A stretch of DNA of 64,000 nucleotides from an uncultured Sulfitobacter sp. GTDB lineage: Bacteria > Pseudomonadota > Alphaproteobacteria > Rhodobacterales > Rhodobacteraceae. Made by a program: the position numbers and the translations under genes. The notes beneath the pieces were generated by a model, which worked only from the letters and a program-made list of their open reading frames with translations, searched no databases and was not told where the DNA came from. The stretch lies in assembly GCA_905182645.1 (NCBI GenBank), contig CAJJCJ010000008.1, positions 62,001 through 126,000 of the forward strand, read 5' to 3'. Shown piece after piece: positions 37,359 to 48,251 of the stretch; the first letter of the stretch is position 1; each line of letters starts with the position of its first letter.

Positions 37359-38135
37359 ATGGACTATCAGGAAATTACCCTAAAGATTACAAACGGGGTT
37401 GGCGTTATTACGTTGAACCGGCCTGAGGTTATGAATGCGCTGAATTCAAAAATGCGTTTTGAGATCACAAATGCGATCAAAACCGCGGAGTCAAATGCGC
37501 GCGTCGTTGTGTTGACAGGCGCAGGACGGTCATTTTGTTCTGGCCAAGACCTCGCGGATGGCGGTTCAGCGGCAATATTGGATTTAGAAGCCACATTGCG
37601 CGACGAATATGTCCCGATGCTCAAGGCGATCTTTGACTGCAAAGTGCCGACAATTGCAGCGGTCAATGGTCCCGCTGCGGGGGCCGGGGCGAACCTTGCG
37701 TTGGCCGCCGACGTTGTGATCGCGTCCCATGACGCGTTTTTCTTACAGGCGTTTACGCGGATCGGACTTATCCCTGATGCTGGAGGCACTTATTGGTTGC
37801 CGCGCCAGATTGGTGCCGCTCGTGCGATGGGGGCTGCGTTATTTGCGGATAAAGTATCAGCCGAGCAAGCTGTTGCGTGGGGCATGATCTATGAAGCCAA
37901 ACCGGCGGACGAATTTGACGCCCATTGGCGCGCGCGCGCGGATGCATTGGCGCTGGGGCCAACGACCACGTACCACCACCTAAAGACTGCTATCCGAGGG
38001 TCGTTTGAAAATACGCTTGATGAACAATTGGCACTCGAGGCAAAATTGCAGGGCAAATGCGGTGATACCCATGATTTCAAAGAAGGTGTTATGGCCTTTT
38101 TGGAAAAACGTCCCGCAAAATTTGAAGGTCACTAA
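37359..38135 (+). CDS. enoyl-CoA hydratase/isomerase (PaaG-like)
   Basis: A 258-residue crotonase-fold protein. Motifs: GVITLNRPEVMNALNSKMRFE, the oxyanion-hole segment FCSGQDLADGG, AVNGPAAGAGANLALAADVVIAS, and RIGLIPDAGGTYWLPRQIGAARA. The Asp in PDAGG and the overall wording are closest to the PaaG (2-(1,2-epoxyphenyl)acetyl-CoA isomerase) branch, but no other phenylacetate genes are present. AAAGGA lies before the ATG. It appears intact although the genes immediately upstream are ruined. Confidence 0.85.
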   Translation: MDYQEITLKITNGVGVITLNRPEVMNALNSKMRFEITNAIKTAESNARVVVLTGAGRSFCSGQDLADGGSAAILDLEATLRDEYVPMLKAIFDCKVPTIAAVNGPAAGAGANLALAADVVIASHDAFFLQAFTRIGLIPDAGGTYWLPRQIGAARAMGAALFADKVSAEQAVAWGMIYEAKPADEFDAHWRARADALALGPTTTYHHLKTAIRGSFENTLDEQLALEAKLQGKCGDTHDFKEGVMAFLEKRPAKFEGH

Positions 38136-38308
38136 AATAAGTATGCGATCAATACCTGATTCGTTACGGGCAAAAGCCTGCTTGTCCGCTTGATGAAGTG
38201 GGACAATTTGCGCAAGCCGTTTGTTGATGATTGCTGCGGACAAAAAACAAATTGAACAACAGTGCGTAGGACCAATCGGTTTGTTTTAGGCATCATCGGG
38301 ACCGCATG

Positions 38309-38337
38309 AAAAGGGCCGCCTTGGCGGCTACCCTTTG
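38309..38337 (-). terminator. intrinsic terminator after gltA
   Basis: AAAGGG and CCGCC (38310-38320) pair with GGCGG and CCCTTT (38323-38336), a long interrupted stem next to the gltA stop codon. The run of A on the plus strand becomes a T tract on the minus strand. Confidence 0.65.
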
Positions 38338-38340
38338 AGT

Positions 38341-39636
38341 TTAGCGCTTTTCGATATCAACGTAGTCGCGGGCGGTCTCGCCAAGGTAAAGTTGACGGGG
38401 ACGGCCGATTTTCAGCTGTGGATCTGCAAGTTGTTCTTTCCACTGCGAAATCCAACCAACAGTTCGTGCCATCGCAAAGATTGGCGTGAACATTGACGTT
38501 GGGAAGCCCATCGCTTCAAGGATTATGCCGGAATAGAAATCCACATTCGGGAATAGCTTTTTCTCAGCGAAGTATGGATCAGCGAGAGCCTGCTTTTCCA
38601 ATTCCATCGCGACTTGCAGTAGTGGGTTATTTGCAACGCCCAGAAGTTCCAAAACTTCATCCGCAGATTGCTTTAGCACAGTCGCACGGGGGTCGAAGTT
38701 CTTATAAACGCGGTGGCCAAATCCCATCAGGCGATAATTGTCGTTCTTATCTTTTGCGCGCGCGATGAATTCAGGAATGCGGTCGACGGTGCCTATTTCC
38801 TTAAGCATTTCAAGGCATGCCTGGTTTGCGCCACCGTGAGCAGGGCCCCATAGGCATGCGATGCCTGCCGCGATACACGCAAATGGGTTCGCGCCGGATG
38901 ATGATGCCAGACGCACAGTTGATGTCGATGCGTTTTGCTCGTGGTCCGCGTGAAGCGTGAAAATGCGGTCCATTGCGCGGGCCAAGATTGGGTTCACATT
39001 GTATTCTTCTGCAGGGACCGAGAAACACATGTTCAAGAAGTTGGCGGCATAATCCAAATCATTGCGAGGATACACAAATGGCTGTCCGATGGAGTATTTA
39101 TAAGCCATCGCAGCAATTGTTGGCATTTTGGCAATCAGGCGGATCGAAGCGACCTCGCGCTGATGCGCATCATTGATATCGGTGGAATCGTGGTAAAATG
39201 CGGACATTGCGCCCACCACGCCAACCATAGTGGCCATCGGCGGCGCGTCGCGTCGGAAACCACGGAAAAAATTGTGCATCTGCTCGTGGATCATGGTGTG
39301 ACGTGTGACAAGCGCCTCGAAGTTTTCCAACTGATCCGCGTCAGGCAATTCCCCGTAAAGCAGGACATAACATACTTCGAGATAATGAGATTCGCCTGCC
39401 AATTGTTCGATTGTATAGCCGCGGTGCAATAGCTCGCCCTTATCACCATCGATAAAGGTGATTGTGCTGTCGCACGCAGCTGTCGACGTGAACCCTGGAT
39501 CATATGTGAATACACCCGCTTGCCCGTAAAGCTTGCGGATGTCGATGACATCTGGGCCGGCAGTGGGTGAATGCATGGGTAATTCGTAGGACTGACCATC
39601 AATTGTCAGCGTTGCAGTTTTTTGCGTCTCAGCCAT
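38341..39636 (-). CDS. gltA: citrate synthase
   Basis: Condenses oxaloacetate and acetyl-CoA at the entry of the TCA cycle. ATG 39636 is preferred because GGGGA lies 8 bases upstream; an ATG two codons earlier (39642) is too close to it. The 431-residue protein is the hexameric Gram-negative type: N-terminal domain with [44 protein letters not shown] (catalytic His), [16 protein letters not shown] (His), [15 protein letters not shown], and [17 protein letters not shown] carrying the catalytic Asp. It ends at a terminator and follows gltX on the same strand with a 96-base gap. Confidence 0.97.
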   Translation of the reverse strand: MAETQKTATLTIDGQSYELPMHSPTAGPDVIDIRKLYGQAGVFTYDPGFTSTAACDSTITFIDGDKGELLHRGYTIEQLAGESHYLEVCYVLLYGELPDADQLENFEALVTRHTMIHEQMHNFFRGFRRDAPPMATMVGVVGAMSAFYHDSTDINDAHQREVASIRLIAKMPTIAAMAYKYSIGQPFVYPRNDLDYAANFLNMCFSVPAEEYNVNPILARAMDRIFTLHADHEQNASTSTVRLASSSGANPFACIAAGIACLWGPAHGGANQACLEMLKEIGTVDRIPEFIARAKDKNDNYRLMGFGHRVYKNFDPRATVLKQSADEVLELLGVANNPLLQVAMELEKQALADPYFAEKKLFPNVDFYSGIILEAMGFPTSMFTPIFAMARTVGWISQWKEQLADPQLKIGRPRQLYLGETARDYVDIEKR

Positions 39637-39732
39637 ATTCATTCCCCAAAATAAGCTGCGTACCTTCTGGACACGCAGTCATAGTCATCTCGCCCAAGTT
39701 TTGAGTTAACGCATAAACGTCACCAAATGGTT

Positions 39733-41136
39733 TCAGGCGGTGCTTTCAGTCAATCGAGCGCAAGTTTCGTCGCGTCCAAGGACCAACATCATATCGAAAA
39801 CACTTGGAGAAACAGATCGTCCCGCAAGGGCTGCGCGTAGCGGCCCCGCAAGCTTACCAAGTTTCGTGTCGTGGCGTGCAGCCAGTTCCGAAACGACACC
39901 CTCCAGAGCATCACGGTCCCAGCTAACATTTTGCAGCTGCGGCGTCAATTCCAACAGTATACTACGGGATACATCTGTTAAAAGTGCGCGCGCCTTTTCG
40001 TCACGATCCAAAGGACGGTTGGTCAGAATAAAGTGTGCTTTTTCAATAAGATCAGGGAATGTCTTCGCGCGTTCTTTAAGGCAATACATTGCGCTCAAAA
40101 GACCAGCTTTTTGTGTCGCAGTCAGTGCATCTGCTTTGGTTGCCGCGAGGTAATTTTGCAATTCATGCAGCAGCGCAGCATCTTTTGCGACGGCATTCTG
40201 CTGTCCGCAGATGTTTTCCAGCTTTTTGGTATCAAACCGCGCTGGCGATTTGCCAACACCGCTAAGATCAAACCAATCGCGGGCCTGTGAATCCGAGAAA
40301 AACTCGTCATCGCCGTGGCTCCAACCTAGACGGGCCAAATAGTTGCGCATACCAGCGGCCGGATATCCCATCGCCTGATATTCGGCGGCGCCAGTCGCGC
40401 CGTGGCGTTTCGACAGTTTTTTACCGTCGGGTCCGAAAATAAGCGGAATATGCGCCAGCACGGGTTTGTTCCAGCTCATGGCGTCATAAATCAGGTTCTG
40501 ACGAAATGCGTTGGCCAAATGGTCATCGCCGCGGATTACATGTGTCACGCCCATGTCATGGTCATCGACGACAACTGCGAGCATATAAACCGGTGACCCG
40601 TCAGACCGGAGTAAAATCATGTCATCAAGCTGATCATTTGCCCATGTTACGTCGCCTTGAACCTCGTCATGCAAGGTTGTGGACCCTTCGCGCGGAGCCT
40701 TTACACGGACAACAAACGGCAGGTCTGGATGATCCGCTGTTGCCGTGTCACGCCAAGGAGAGCGGTAAAGCGTTGACGTTTTATTGGCGCGGGCGTCTTC
40801 GCGGAAGGTTTCAATCTCTTCTTGGGTAGCAAAACATTTGTACGCACTGCCGTCCGCCAGCATTTTGTTGGCGACTTCGGCATGGCGCGCAGCATTGGCA
40901 TGCTGGCTAGTCGGGTCGCCGTCCCAGTCAAGGCCAAGCCACGTTAAACCGTCCAGGATTGCTTGACGGTTTTCAGGAGTTGAACGCGTTTGGTCGGTGT
41001 CTTCAATACGCAGCAAGAATTTACCACCGCGCCCGCGCGCATAAAGCCAATTAAACAAGGCTGTCCGCGCACCACCAATGTGCAACGCACCGGTGGGAGA
41101 CGGCGCAAATCGGGTGACAATTGGCGTTTGTGACAT
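39733..41136 (-). CDS. gltX: glutamyl-tRNA synthetase
   Basis: Class I synthetase of 467 residues. The HIGH-type signature is [24 protein letters not shown] at the N-terminus; the KMSKS-type signature is KLSKRHG (about residue 242). [33 protein letters not shown] is also standard. No damage is visible. The gene is divergent from comEC, with 93 bases between the start codons. Confidence 0.96.
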   Translation of the reverse strand: MSQTPIVTRFAPSPTGALHIGGARTALFNWLYARGRGGKFLLRIEDTDQTRSTPENRQAILDGLTWLGLDWDGDPTSQHANAARHAEVANKMLADGSAYKCFATQEEIETFREDARANKTSTLYRSPWRDTATADHPDLPFVVRVKAPREGSTTLHDEVQGDVTWANDQLDDMILLRSDGSPVYMLAVVVDDHDMGVTHVIRGDDHLANAFRQNLIYDAMSWNKPVLAHIPLIFGPDGKKLSKRHGATGAAEYQAMGYPAAGMRNYLARLGWSHGDDEFFSDSQARDWFDLSGVGKSPARFDTKKLENICGQQNAVAKDAALLHELQNYLAATKADALTATQKAGLLSAMYCLKERAKTFPDLIEKAHFILTNRPLDRDEKARALLTDVSRSILLELTPQLQNVSWDRDALEGVVSELAARHDTKLGKLAGPLRAALAGRSVSPSVFDMMLVLGRDETCARLTESTA

Positions 41137-41229
41137 GGGAAAGACCTCTCGTTAACCACTTGTTCATCAAAGTTGATGAAACATGACGGGTGGTGTGAGG
41201 GAGATACTAAGCGCGGAGGCAAGTGACAA

Positions 41230-43295
41230 GTGCGCGCATTTCAAAGGCTTGAGACGCAGCTTTTGGCGCAACGGGGACATCTGTTCTGCTGGGTCCCAGT
41301 TTGTTTGGGGATCGGAATTGGTGGATACTTTGCGCTTCGGTTTGAACCGGATGTAATGATGTTTCTTGGGCTTGGATGCCTTCTGGCGCTTGGGCTCATC
41401 TTAGCGCGCATTGTGCGCGTGGCCTTTGCGCCGTTGCTCGTCGGCTTGGTTTTGATTGGGGCGGGGGCGGGGATCGCAAAATACCGCACAGAGGGTGTCA
41501 GCAGTCCCGTGCTTGGATTCCGGTATTACGGCGCAATCGAGGGGCGGATTATCAATATTGACCGGTCAGGCAGCGATGCCGTGCGGTTGACGTTGGACCG
41601 CGTCATTTTGAACCGAATGTCGCCCAATCGGACGCCAAGCAAGGTCAGGGTATCAGTGCACGACGATGGTCGGTCCGCGCCGTATCGACCCGGTGATGCG
41701 ATTATGACGACGGGACACCTTTCACCGCCCTCTGGACCGGCGGAACCGGGCGGCTTTGATTTTCAACGGCATGCATGGTTTTTGCAAATAGGCGCGGTGG
41801 GTTACACCCGTAACCCAGTTGTGCGAATTGCCGTTGCTGATGATTATGATGGGTGGCGATTGTGGATTTTCCAACAACGACGAACCCTTGCCAAGGCGGT
41901 GCGTGATCAAATCGCAGGTGAATCAGGTGCCTTTGCGGCGGCGATCATGACGGGCGACCGATCTGCGATGTCTCAGGCCACGATTGCCGATCTACGCGCG
42001 ACAAACTTGGCGCATTTACTTGCTATATCTGGTCTCCATATGGGGCTGCTCACCGGATTTGTCTTTGCTGTGGTTCGGATGGGGTTGGCCCTTATACCTG
42101 CGTTTGCATTGCGATTTGCGACCAAGAAAATTGCAGCGGTCGTGGCACTGGTGATCGGTGCAGGTTACCTAGCGTTATCGGGAGGTAACGTGGCGACAGA
42201 GCGGGCGTATATTATGGTGGCAGTGATGTTAATCGCAGTGTTGTTGGACCGGCGGGCGTTGACGTTACGTGCGGTCGCGATGGCGGCGACTCTGGTTTTG
42301 ATTTTGCAGCCAGAGGCATTGGTTGGACCGGGTTTTCAGATGTCGTTTGCAGCGACGACCGCATTGGTACTGGTCTTTGGTGGGATGCGGTATGTGGATA
42401 TGTCGCGGCTTCCAAAATGGGTGCGGATTGTCTTTTCGGTCGTGCTGTCGTCGGCGGTTGCTGGGTTTGCGACTGCGCCTTTCGCCGCGGCCCATTTCAA
42501 TCAGATTGCACATTTTGGACTTCTAGCCAATGTTTTGAGCGTCCCTTTGATGGGCATTGTCGTCATGCCAGCAGCGGTCCTTGCGGTCTGCCTTGCACCC
42601 CTTTGGCTTTGGGGCGTCGGGCTATGGTTTGTTGATCAAGGCTTGCAGTGGATTTTGTTCGTCGCGGGGAAAGTGGCAAGTATCGAAGGCGGTGTCGGGC
42701 ATGTTGTGTCGCCATCTGCTTTGGTTTTGCCAATATTGGGGATCGGCCTAATCTGGGTCGCGTTGTGGCAAGGTCGTGGGCGATTGGTTGGTGGGGTTGG
42801 CGTATTTTTTGCGTTCTTTCTTTGGGCTCAGACCACACGACCTACCGCCTTTTAGTGGCCGATAGCGGAGCATTGATCGGCTTGATGGGTGCAGGTGGAC
42901 GTGCCCTTTCACGCGCTAAAGGCAGCGGGTTTGTTGCGGGGGTATGGTTGGAAAACGACGGCGCTCCGATTGCTCAGATGGATGCTGCAGCAAAGGGCGG
43001 ATTTGATCGGCAGGGCAGACAAATCGCATTCTACCTTGGCGATTGGCACATAATAGCGGTCACCGGAAAAACGGCGCTTGCTGCGCTGATAGGTTGTGGC
43101 GGCGCGGATATATTAATCAGCAACCAAACCGTGCAAAATCAGCGCCCATGCCGCGTCGTTGATGTCATATCTCTTCGGAGAACTGGCGCGCTTGCATTTG
43201 ACCTATCCGCCGATGGTGACTTGATAACAACGACGGCAAGGCAAGTCGCGGGGCAGCGCCCTTGGGCGCCGCGATCGCGACAAGCCGTGCCCTAA
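41230..43295 (+). pseudogene. comEC: ComEC/Rec2 DNA-uptake channel gene with a one-base frameshift
   Basis: ComEC forms the inner-membrane channel for DNA uptake in transformation. From GTG 41230 (GGAGG at 41215-41219) the first 541 residues hold the N-terminal DUF4131 domain and the polytopic Competence domain (NLAHLLAISGLHMGLLTGFVFA). The frame stops at 42855 after LWAQTTRPTAF. The family C-terminus continues in the neighbouring frame, LLVADSGALIGLMGAGGRALSRAKGSGFVAGVWLENDG, to 43295. A single missing base close to the TTTT run at 42850-42853 explains this; restored length is about 688 residues. Loss of the soluble C-terminal domain may cripple the channel. A homopolymer error is a serious alternative. 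Confidence 0.83.
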
Positions 43296-43310
43296 AAACT
43301 AGCTCGTCGT

Positions 43311-44000
43311 TCAAGAGTAGGTCCGGATAAGGCCGACAAGACGGCCCTGCACCTTAACCTGATCATCGCGGTAGATCTGCGTGGTCAAGGCCGCGTTTGC
43401 CGGTTCTAATGCGATTGTCGAGCCGGTCTGACGGAACCGTTTCAACGTCGCTTCTTCGTCTTCTACTAGCGCTACAACGATATCGCCGTTGCTTGCCACA
43501 GTGGATTCGCGAATAACAACGATGTCACCATCATTGATGCCCGCCTCGATCATCGAGTCGCCGCGCACTTCCAATGCATAGTGTTCGCCTTTACCCAACA
43601 TCGTCTGCGGGACAGCGACGTTGTGCGATATTTCGGAAATTGCCGCGATCGGCGTACCAGCAGCAATGCGCCCCATAACGGGCAGTTCAACCGAGGCGCT
43701 TTCGACAGGCAGGGCAGATGGTGGTGTGCTGTCGGGACGGTCTCCTTCAATAACGCGCGGGGTAAATCCGGTTTTGCCTTGCAATGCATCGGGCAACTTT
43801 ACGATCTCAAGTGCGCGGGCCCTATGTGCCAAACGCCGGATAAAGCCGCGTTCCTCGAGCGCCGTAATCAGACGGTGGATGCCAGACTTAGAGCGTAAAT
43901 CTAACGCATCTTTCATTTCATCAAAAGATGGTGGCACCCCATCGCGCTGCACGCGCTTATGGATGAATTCTAACAGGTCGAGTTGTTTTTTCGTTAGCAT
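43311..44000 (-). CDS. lexA: SOS repressor LexA
   Basis: Represses DNA-damage genes and cleaves itself when RecA is activated. The 229-residue protein has the LexA helix-turn-helix ([40 protein letters not shown]), a cleavage site Ala-Gly in [11 protein letters not shown], the catalytic serine in [12 protein letters not shown] and lysine in [10 protein letters not shown] LexA box (44036-44050) precedes it. The length is typical of alphaproteobacteria. It is the last gene of the leftward trp-moa run but has its own SOS promoter. Confidence 0.96.
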   Translation of the reverse strand: MLTKKQLDLLEFIHKRVQRDGVPPSFDEMKDALDLRSKSGIHRLITALEERGFIRRLAHRARALEIVKLPDALQGKTGFTPRVIEGDRPDSTPPSALPVESASVELPVMGRIAAGTPIAAISEISHNVAVPQTMLGKGEHYALEVRGDSMIEAGINDGDIVVIRESTVASNGDIVVALVEDEEATLKRFRQTGSTIALEPANAALTTQIYRDDQVKVQGRLVGLIRTYS

Positions 44001-44035
44001 GTTCCGCTCCAGTCATTCTGACACGTTTTGCGTAT

Positions 44036-44050
44036 GTTCTACGCATGTTC
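44036..44050. promoter_or_regulatory. LexA (SOS) box upstream of lexA
   Basis: GTTC (44036-44039), seven bases (TACGCAT), GTTC (44047-44050): an exact direct-repeat GTTC-N7-GTTC LexA box, in the 72-base gap between moeA and lexA. It implies self-regulation of lexA. Confidence 0.85.
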
Positions 44051-44072
44051 TCGTTTTGTGTCAACTCTGGCG

Positions 44073-45239
44073 TCAGATATCAATAATTTCGAGCAATTCA
44101 CCAGGATGTCGTGCACCGTCGTTCGGGGGGCGGACGGCAAAGCAATTGGCCTGCGACAGCACTGAGAGAAGGGCGCTGTCTTGACGGTCATAGACGCGTA
44201 ATCCTTCTTTATTGATATGTGCCCGCATATAATGTTCGCGCGGCCCGTTGGGGCCAAGCGCTGTTAACAGTGTTGCTGTGCGACGTGGTGTGGCCACGGC
44301 CTCAAAGCCAAGCATTTTACGGATAACTGGTAAGACAAAGATATGCCCGCACACCATTGCCGAAACAGGATTGCCTGGCAGGCCGATCATGACAGAACTG
44401 CCGATTGCGCCGGCCATCAACGGCTTACCGGGCCGCATGGCGACTTTGTAAAATGCACGATCCATGCCTTTGGTTTCGGCCACTTGCCCGACCAAGTCGT
44501 GATCGCCCACCGATGCGCCGCCGATGGTGATAATAAGGTCTGCATCTGCCGCCAAATCGAAAGCCAGATCTAGCGAAGGTGCCGTGTCACGTGCAATTGG
44601 CAATAGCCGCGCGTCCGCGCCGTTTGCATCGAGCAAGGCCGCTAGCCCGTAACTGTTGGATGCGATGATTTGGGCTGCGTTGGGGGTTTCACCGGGTTGC
44701 ACCAACTCGTCACCAGTTGCGATGATTGCCACAATCGGTTTGCGGGTCACAGGGACAAGCGCGATATTCATCGACGCAAGCAAAGCAATGTCTGACGCCG
44801 ATAGAACCCGTGGCCCGGTGAACAGTGTGCCGTTGGTGAAATCACCGCCTGCGGGTCGAATATGTGTGCCGGTATCGAGGCCTTCGCAAAGTGTGATGGT
44901 GTTGCCGGCGCGCGTGACATTTTCTTGGATGATCACACGGTCGGTACCTTTGGGAACGGGTGCGCCAGTGAATATCCGAACGGCGGTCCCCCGTGATACC
45001 ACGCCATCAAAGGCGTGGCCGGCGGCGGCTTCACCAATGACTGTGAATGACCCGCCCATGGCCGCATTGCAGACTGCGTATCCATCCATTGCAGAAGCCG
45101 CAAATGGAGGCTGGTCGCGGTTGGCGGTGACGGTGTGTGCTAAGGTGCGACCTGCGGCGTGGCGCAGTGGCACATCTTCGGATGGTAGGGCGCCTACAAG
45201 GTCAAAAAGATGCGCAAGCGCTTGGGCTGTCGAAATCAT
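44073..45239 (-). CDS. moeA: molybdopterin molybdenumtransferase MoeA
   Basis: Inserts molybdenum into molybdopterin. The 388-residue product shows MoeA signatures: AMDGYAV (about residue 50), [65 protein letters not shown], and [15 protein letters not shown]. The start overlaps the moaC stop by 4 bases. It joins Moco synthesis to the trp operon; this linkage is common in alphaproteobacteria and probably a matter of operon inheritance. Confidence 0.95.
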   Translation of the reverse strand: MISTAQALAHLFDLVGALPSEDVPLRHAAGRTLAHTVTANRDQPPFAASAMDGYAVCNAAMGGSFTVIGEAAAGHAFDGVVSRGTAVRIFTGAPVPKGTDRVIIQENVTRAGNTITLCEGLDTGTHIRPAGGDFTNGTLFTGPRVLSASDIALLASMNIALVPVTRKPIVAIIATGDELVQPGETPNAAQIIASNSYGLAALLDANGADARLLPIARDTAPSLDLAFDLAADADLIITIGGASVGDHDLVGQVAETKGMDRAFYKVAMRPGKPLMAGAIGSSVMIGLPGNPVSAMVCGHIFVLPVIRKMLGFEAVATPRRTATLLTALGPNGPREHYMRAHINKEGLRVYDRQDSALLSVLSQANCFAVRPPNDGARHPGELLEIIDI

Positions 45240-45715
45240 TTATTTTCAAACCGACCGGATTTGCCACCGTCCTTTAATGTCACACGAATACCGCCGATTT
45301 CCATGTCCTTTTGTACAGCTTTCACCATGTCGTGCACAGTTAGGGCGGCTGTGGATACGGCGGTCAATGCTTCCATCTCGACACCCGTTTGACCGGTGGT
45401 TTTCACGGTGGCGCTTATCCGAACGCCGGGCAGCGTTGGATCGGGCGTAAGGTCCAAGGTCACTTTTGTAATCGGCAGCGGGTGGCAAAGCGGGATCAGT
45501 TCAGCCGTCTTTTTGGCGCCCATAATTCCCGCGAGCCGCGCAATTCCAAGCACGTCACCTTTTGTGGCACGACCCTCTGTGATCAATGCCAAAGTTTCAA
45601 GCGTCATGGTAATATGACCTTCGGCGACAGCTATCCGGTCGGTTACGGCCTTGTCTGACACATCAACCATGTGGGCCCGACCAGAAGCGTCAAAATGGGA
45701 AAGTTTATTGGCCAT
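45236..45715 (-). CDS. moaC: cyclic pyranopterin monophosphate synthase MoaC
   Basis: Completes cPMP formation from the 3',8-cyclo-GTP made by MoaA. The 159-residue protein begins [21 protein letters not shown] and has the conserved [52 protein letters not shown] and the active-site Lys/Asp region KDGGKSG. It shares one base with trpC and overlaps moeA by 4 bases. Confidence 0.96.
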   Translation of the reverse strand: MANKLSHFDASGRAHMVDVSDKAVTDRIAVAEGHITMTLETLALITEGRATKGDVLGIARLAGIMGAKKTAELIPLCHPLPITKVTLDLTPDPTLPGVRISATVKTTGQTGVEMEALTAVSTAALTVHDMVKAVQKDMEIGGIRVTLKDGGKSGRFENK

Positions 45716-46521
45716 TACATACCCCCTGCGGTCAGCGGATTTGCCAGCAATTTGCGCGTCGCTGCGGCCACGTCATCTTGTCGCATCAAGCTTTCGCCGA
45801 TCAAGAACGTGCGCGCGCCATAACGGGCCATATCGGCCAATTCGTCTGGGCCAGATAGGCCGCTTTCGCAGACGATCAGCCGATCAGCGGGGACCATTTT
45901 TGACAGGGCGCGCGTGGTATCAAGGGAGGTTTCAAATGTCTTGAGATTGCGGTTATTGATGCCCATTAAAGGGGATTTTAGTGCGCAAGCCCGTTCCAAT
46001 TCCGGGGCATCGTGGACCTCGATCAGTACATCCATGCCCCAGCCAAACGCGGCGTCTTCGAGCTCTGCGGCTTGGGCGTCTGAAACCGATGCCATGATGA
46101 TCAGGATGCAATCAGCACCAAGCGCGCGGGCTTCAGCGACTTGATAGGTATCGTACATGAAATCTTTGCGCAGGGCGGGGAGGTCGACAGCATTGCGCGC
46201 TGCAACCAGGTAACTGTCATCGCCCTGAAATGATGGGCCGTCTGTTAATACCGACAGGCAAGTTGCGCCGCCATCTGCATAGGCCTTGGCCAATGCAGGA
46301 GGATTGAAATCGGCGCGAATAAGGCCCTTGGATGGGCTAGCTTTTTTAATCTCAGCTATTAGGGCGTAGCCAGAGCGAGACGCGTCCTTCAGGCTGTCGG
46401 CGAATCCGCGAGGTGGGCTTGCGTCCCGCGCGCTGGCTTCGACATCTGCCACTGGCATGGATTCTTTGCGTGCGGCGACGTCTTCTAGTTTGTACGCTTT
46501 GATTTTGTCGAGAACGTTCAT
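45715..46521 (-). CDS. trpC: indole-3-glycerol phosphate synthase
   Basis: Closes the indole ring in tryptophan synthesis. The 268-residue monofunctional protein has [21 protein letters not shown] (catalytic Lys and phosphate site), [51 protein letters not shown] and [12 protein letters not shown]. It overlaps trpD by 4 bases. No trpF fusion is present. Confidence 0.96.
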   Translation of the reverse strand: MNVLDKIKAYKLEDVAARKESMPVADVEASARDASPPRGFADSLKDASRSGYALIAEIKKASPSKGLIRADFNPPALAKAYADGGATCLSVLTDGPSFQGDDSYLVAARNAVDLPALRKDFMYDTYQVAEARALGADCILIIMASVSDAQAAELEDAAFGWGMDVLIEVHDAPELERACALKSPLMGINNRNLKTFETSLDTTRALSKMVPADRLIVCESGLSGPDELADMARYGARTFLIGESLMRQDDVAAATRKLLANPLTAGGM

Positions 46522-47537
46522 GACTTACCTTGTGTAATTTGAGCAAGCTTTTTGAGGCATGTTTTGGCAGCACCACTGTCGATGCTTTCACGTGCCATTT
46601 CAACGCCTTCCGGCAATGCCTTCACCTTGTCAGCAACGATCAACGCGGCGGCGGCATTCAGTAACACAGCGTCGCGGTAGGCAGACTGATGACCATCCAA
46701 AAGTGCGCGGAAAGCGACTGCATTTTCGGCAGGTGTGCCGCCAAGGATATCTCGGAACGGATGCACAGGCAGACCTGCGTCTTCTGGGTGGACTTCAAGG
46801 CCGGTGATTTTACCGTTCTCCAAAACTGCGACATCGGATTTTTCCGATATTGCCAACTCGTCGGTGCCGTCACCGCCGTGAACCAGCCATGCTTTTTCCG
46901 ACCCCAGTGCATGCAGCGTTTCCGCCATCGGGAATATCAGATCGACCGCAAATGCGCCGGTCAATTGACGTTTTACGCCTGCGGGATTGGTCAATGGACC
47001 CAATATGTTAAAGATCGTTTTACAGCCCAATTCCTGACGCACAGGCATCACGTGGCGTATGGCAGGGTGATGCATTGGGGCCATCATAAAGCCGATACCG
47101 GCGTGCGCGATTGCCCGCTCTACGACCTCTGGTTCAACCATAACGTTGACGCCCATCTCGCCCAATGCATCTGCGGCGCCGGACAGGGACGATAGGTTTT
47201 TGTTGCCATGTTTGGCGACTGGCACGCCTGCGCCTGCCACAACAAATGCGGTCGCAGTTGAGATGTTCAATGTACCCTTACCGTCACCGCCTGTGCCCAC
47301 GATATCCATCGCCCCTTCGGGGGCTTTGACGGGTTTGCATTTGGAGCGCATGACGGCGGCTGCGGCGGCATATTCTGACACGGATTCGCCACGTGCACGC
47401 ATCGCCATCAGCAGCCCACCCATCTGGGCCGGCGTCGCAGTACCGTTGAATAATTCTTCAAATGCCATTTCTGCCTGTGCGCGGCTAAGCGGGCCTTCAG
47501 ACGCGGCATAGATCAGTGATTTCATCGCGTCGCTCAT
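46518..47537 (-). CDS. trpD: anthranilate phosphoribosyltransferase
   Basis: Attaches phosphoribose to anthranilate. The 339-residue protein has the diphosphate-binding [20 protein letters not shown] (about residues 80-98), [23 protein letters not shown] and [16 protein letters not shown], with the PRPP/metal region [11 protein letters not shown]. It is a separate gene, overlapping trpG and trpC by 4 bases each. Confidence 0.96.
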   Translation of the reverse strand: MSDAMKSLIYAASEGPLSRAQAEMAFEELFNGTATPAQMGGLLMAMRARGESVSEYAAAAAVMRSKCKPVKAPEGAMDIVGTGGDGKGTLNISTATAFVVAGAGVPVAKHGNKNLSSLSGAADALGEMGVNVMVEPEVVERAIAHAGIGFMMAPMHHPAIRHVMPVRQELGCKTIFNILGPLTNPAGVKRQLTGAFAVDLIFPMAETLHALGSEKAWLVHGGDGTDELAISEKSDVAVLENGKITGLEVHPEDAGLPVHPFRDILGGTPAENAVAFRALLDGHQSAYRDAVLLNAAAALIVADKVKALPEGVEMARESIDSGAAKTCLKKLAQITQGKS

Positions 47538-48115
47538 GCGGGCACCTTTAGGATATCTGTGAAATTTTGGAGCAGCTTGTGGCCATGCTCTGATTTAATG
47601 CTTTCGGGGTGAAATTGAACCCCATGAATTGGCAGCGTCTTGTGCTGCAGGCCCATTATCATTCCACCTTCGAGCTCTGCGGTGATCTCGAGGCAGTCGG
47701 GCAGGGTTTCGCGATCCACGATTAACGAATGATAGCGCGTCGCCTCAAACGGCGTTGGCAGATCCGCGAACAGCCCTTTGCCAGTGTGGTGCATCGTGCC
47801 CATCTTGCCGTGCACGATTTCGCCTGCGCGAACAACCTTGCCACCAAATGCTTCGCCGATGGTTTGATGCCCAAGGCAGACGCCAATCAGCGGCGTTTTT
47901 GTTTCGGCGGCCGCTGCGGTCAAAGCGAGGCAAATTCCTGCCTGCGCCGGATCACATGGCCCCGGTGACAGCATGATCCCGGCTGGGTTCATCGCCATAG
48001 CCTCTTGTACATCAATCGCATCATTGCGGCGCACAACGACGTCAACCCCCAGTTCTCCGAGGTAATGCACCAGATTATAGGTGAAGCTATCGTAGTTATC
48101 GATCAAAAGTAGCAT
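47534..48115 (-). CDS. trpG: anthranilate synthase glutamine amidotransferase component
   Basis: Supplies ammonia to TrpE. ATG 48115 gives the family start [23 protein letters not shown]; an in-frame ATG at 48136 has no better ribosome binding site. The 193-residue product has the catalytic triad: Cys in [17 protein letters not shown], and His and Glu in [14 protein letters not shown]. It heads the minus-strand run trpG-trpD-trpC-moaC-moeA. The partner trpE lies upstream beyond one plus-strand gene. Confidence 0.95.
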   Translation of the reverse strand: MLLLIDNYDSFTYNLVHYLGELGVDVVVRRNDAIDVQEAMAMNPAGIMLSPGPCDPAQAGICLALTAAAAETKTPLIGVCLGHQTIGEAFGGKVVRAGEIVHGKMGTMHHTGKGLFADLPTPFEATRYHSLIVDRETLPDCLEITAELEGGMIMGLQHKTLPIHGVQFHPESIKSEHGHKLLQNFTDILKVPA

Positions 48116-48251
48116 GTCTTTGGCCCAAGTCGTCATTTAGGGGCTACCGATTATCGGACACCTCGCTGTATATTGGGCCATACATGGGACGAGTGGCAAG
48201 GCAGCGTCAAGGCCATGTGAGCATACAAGACAAACGCAAAGGACATTTGGC

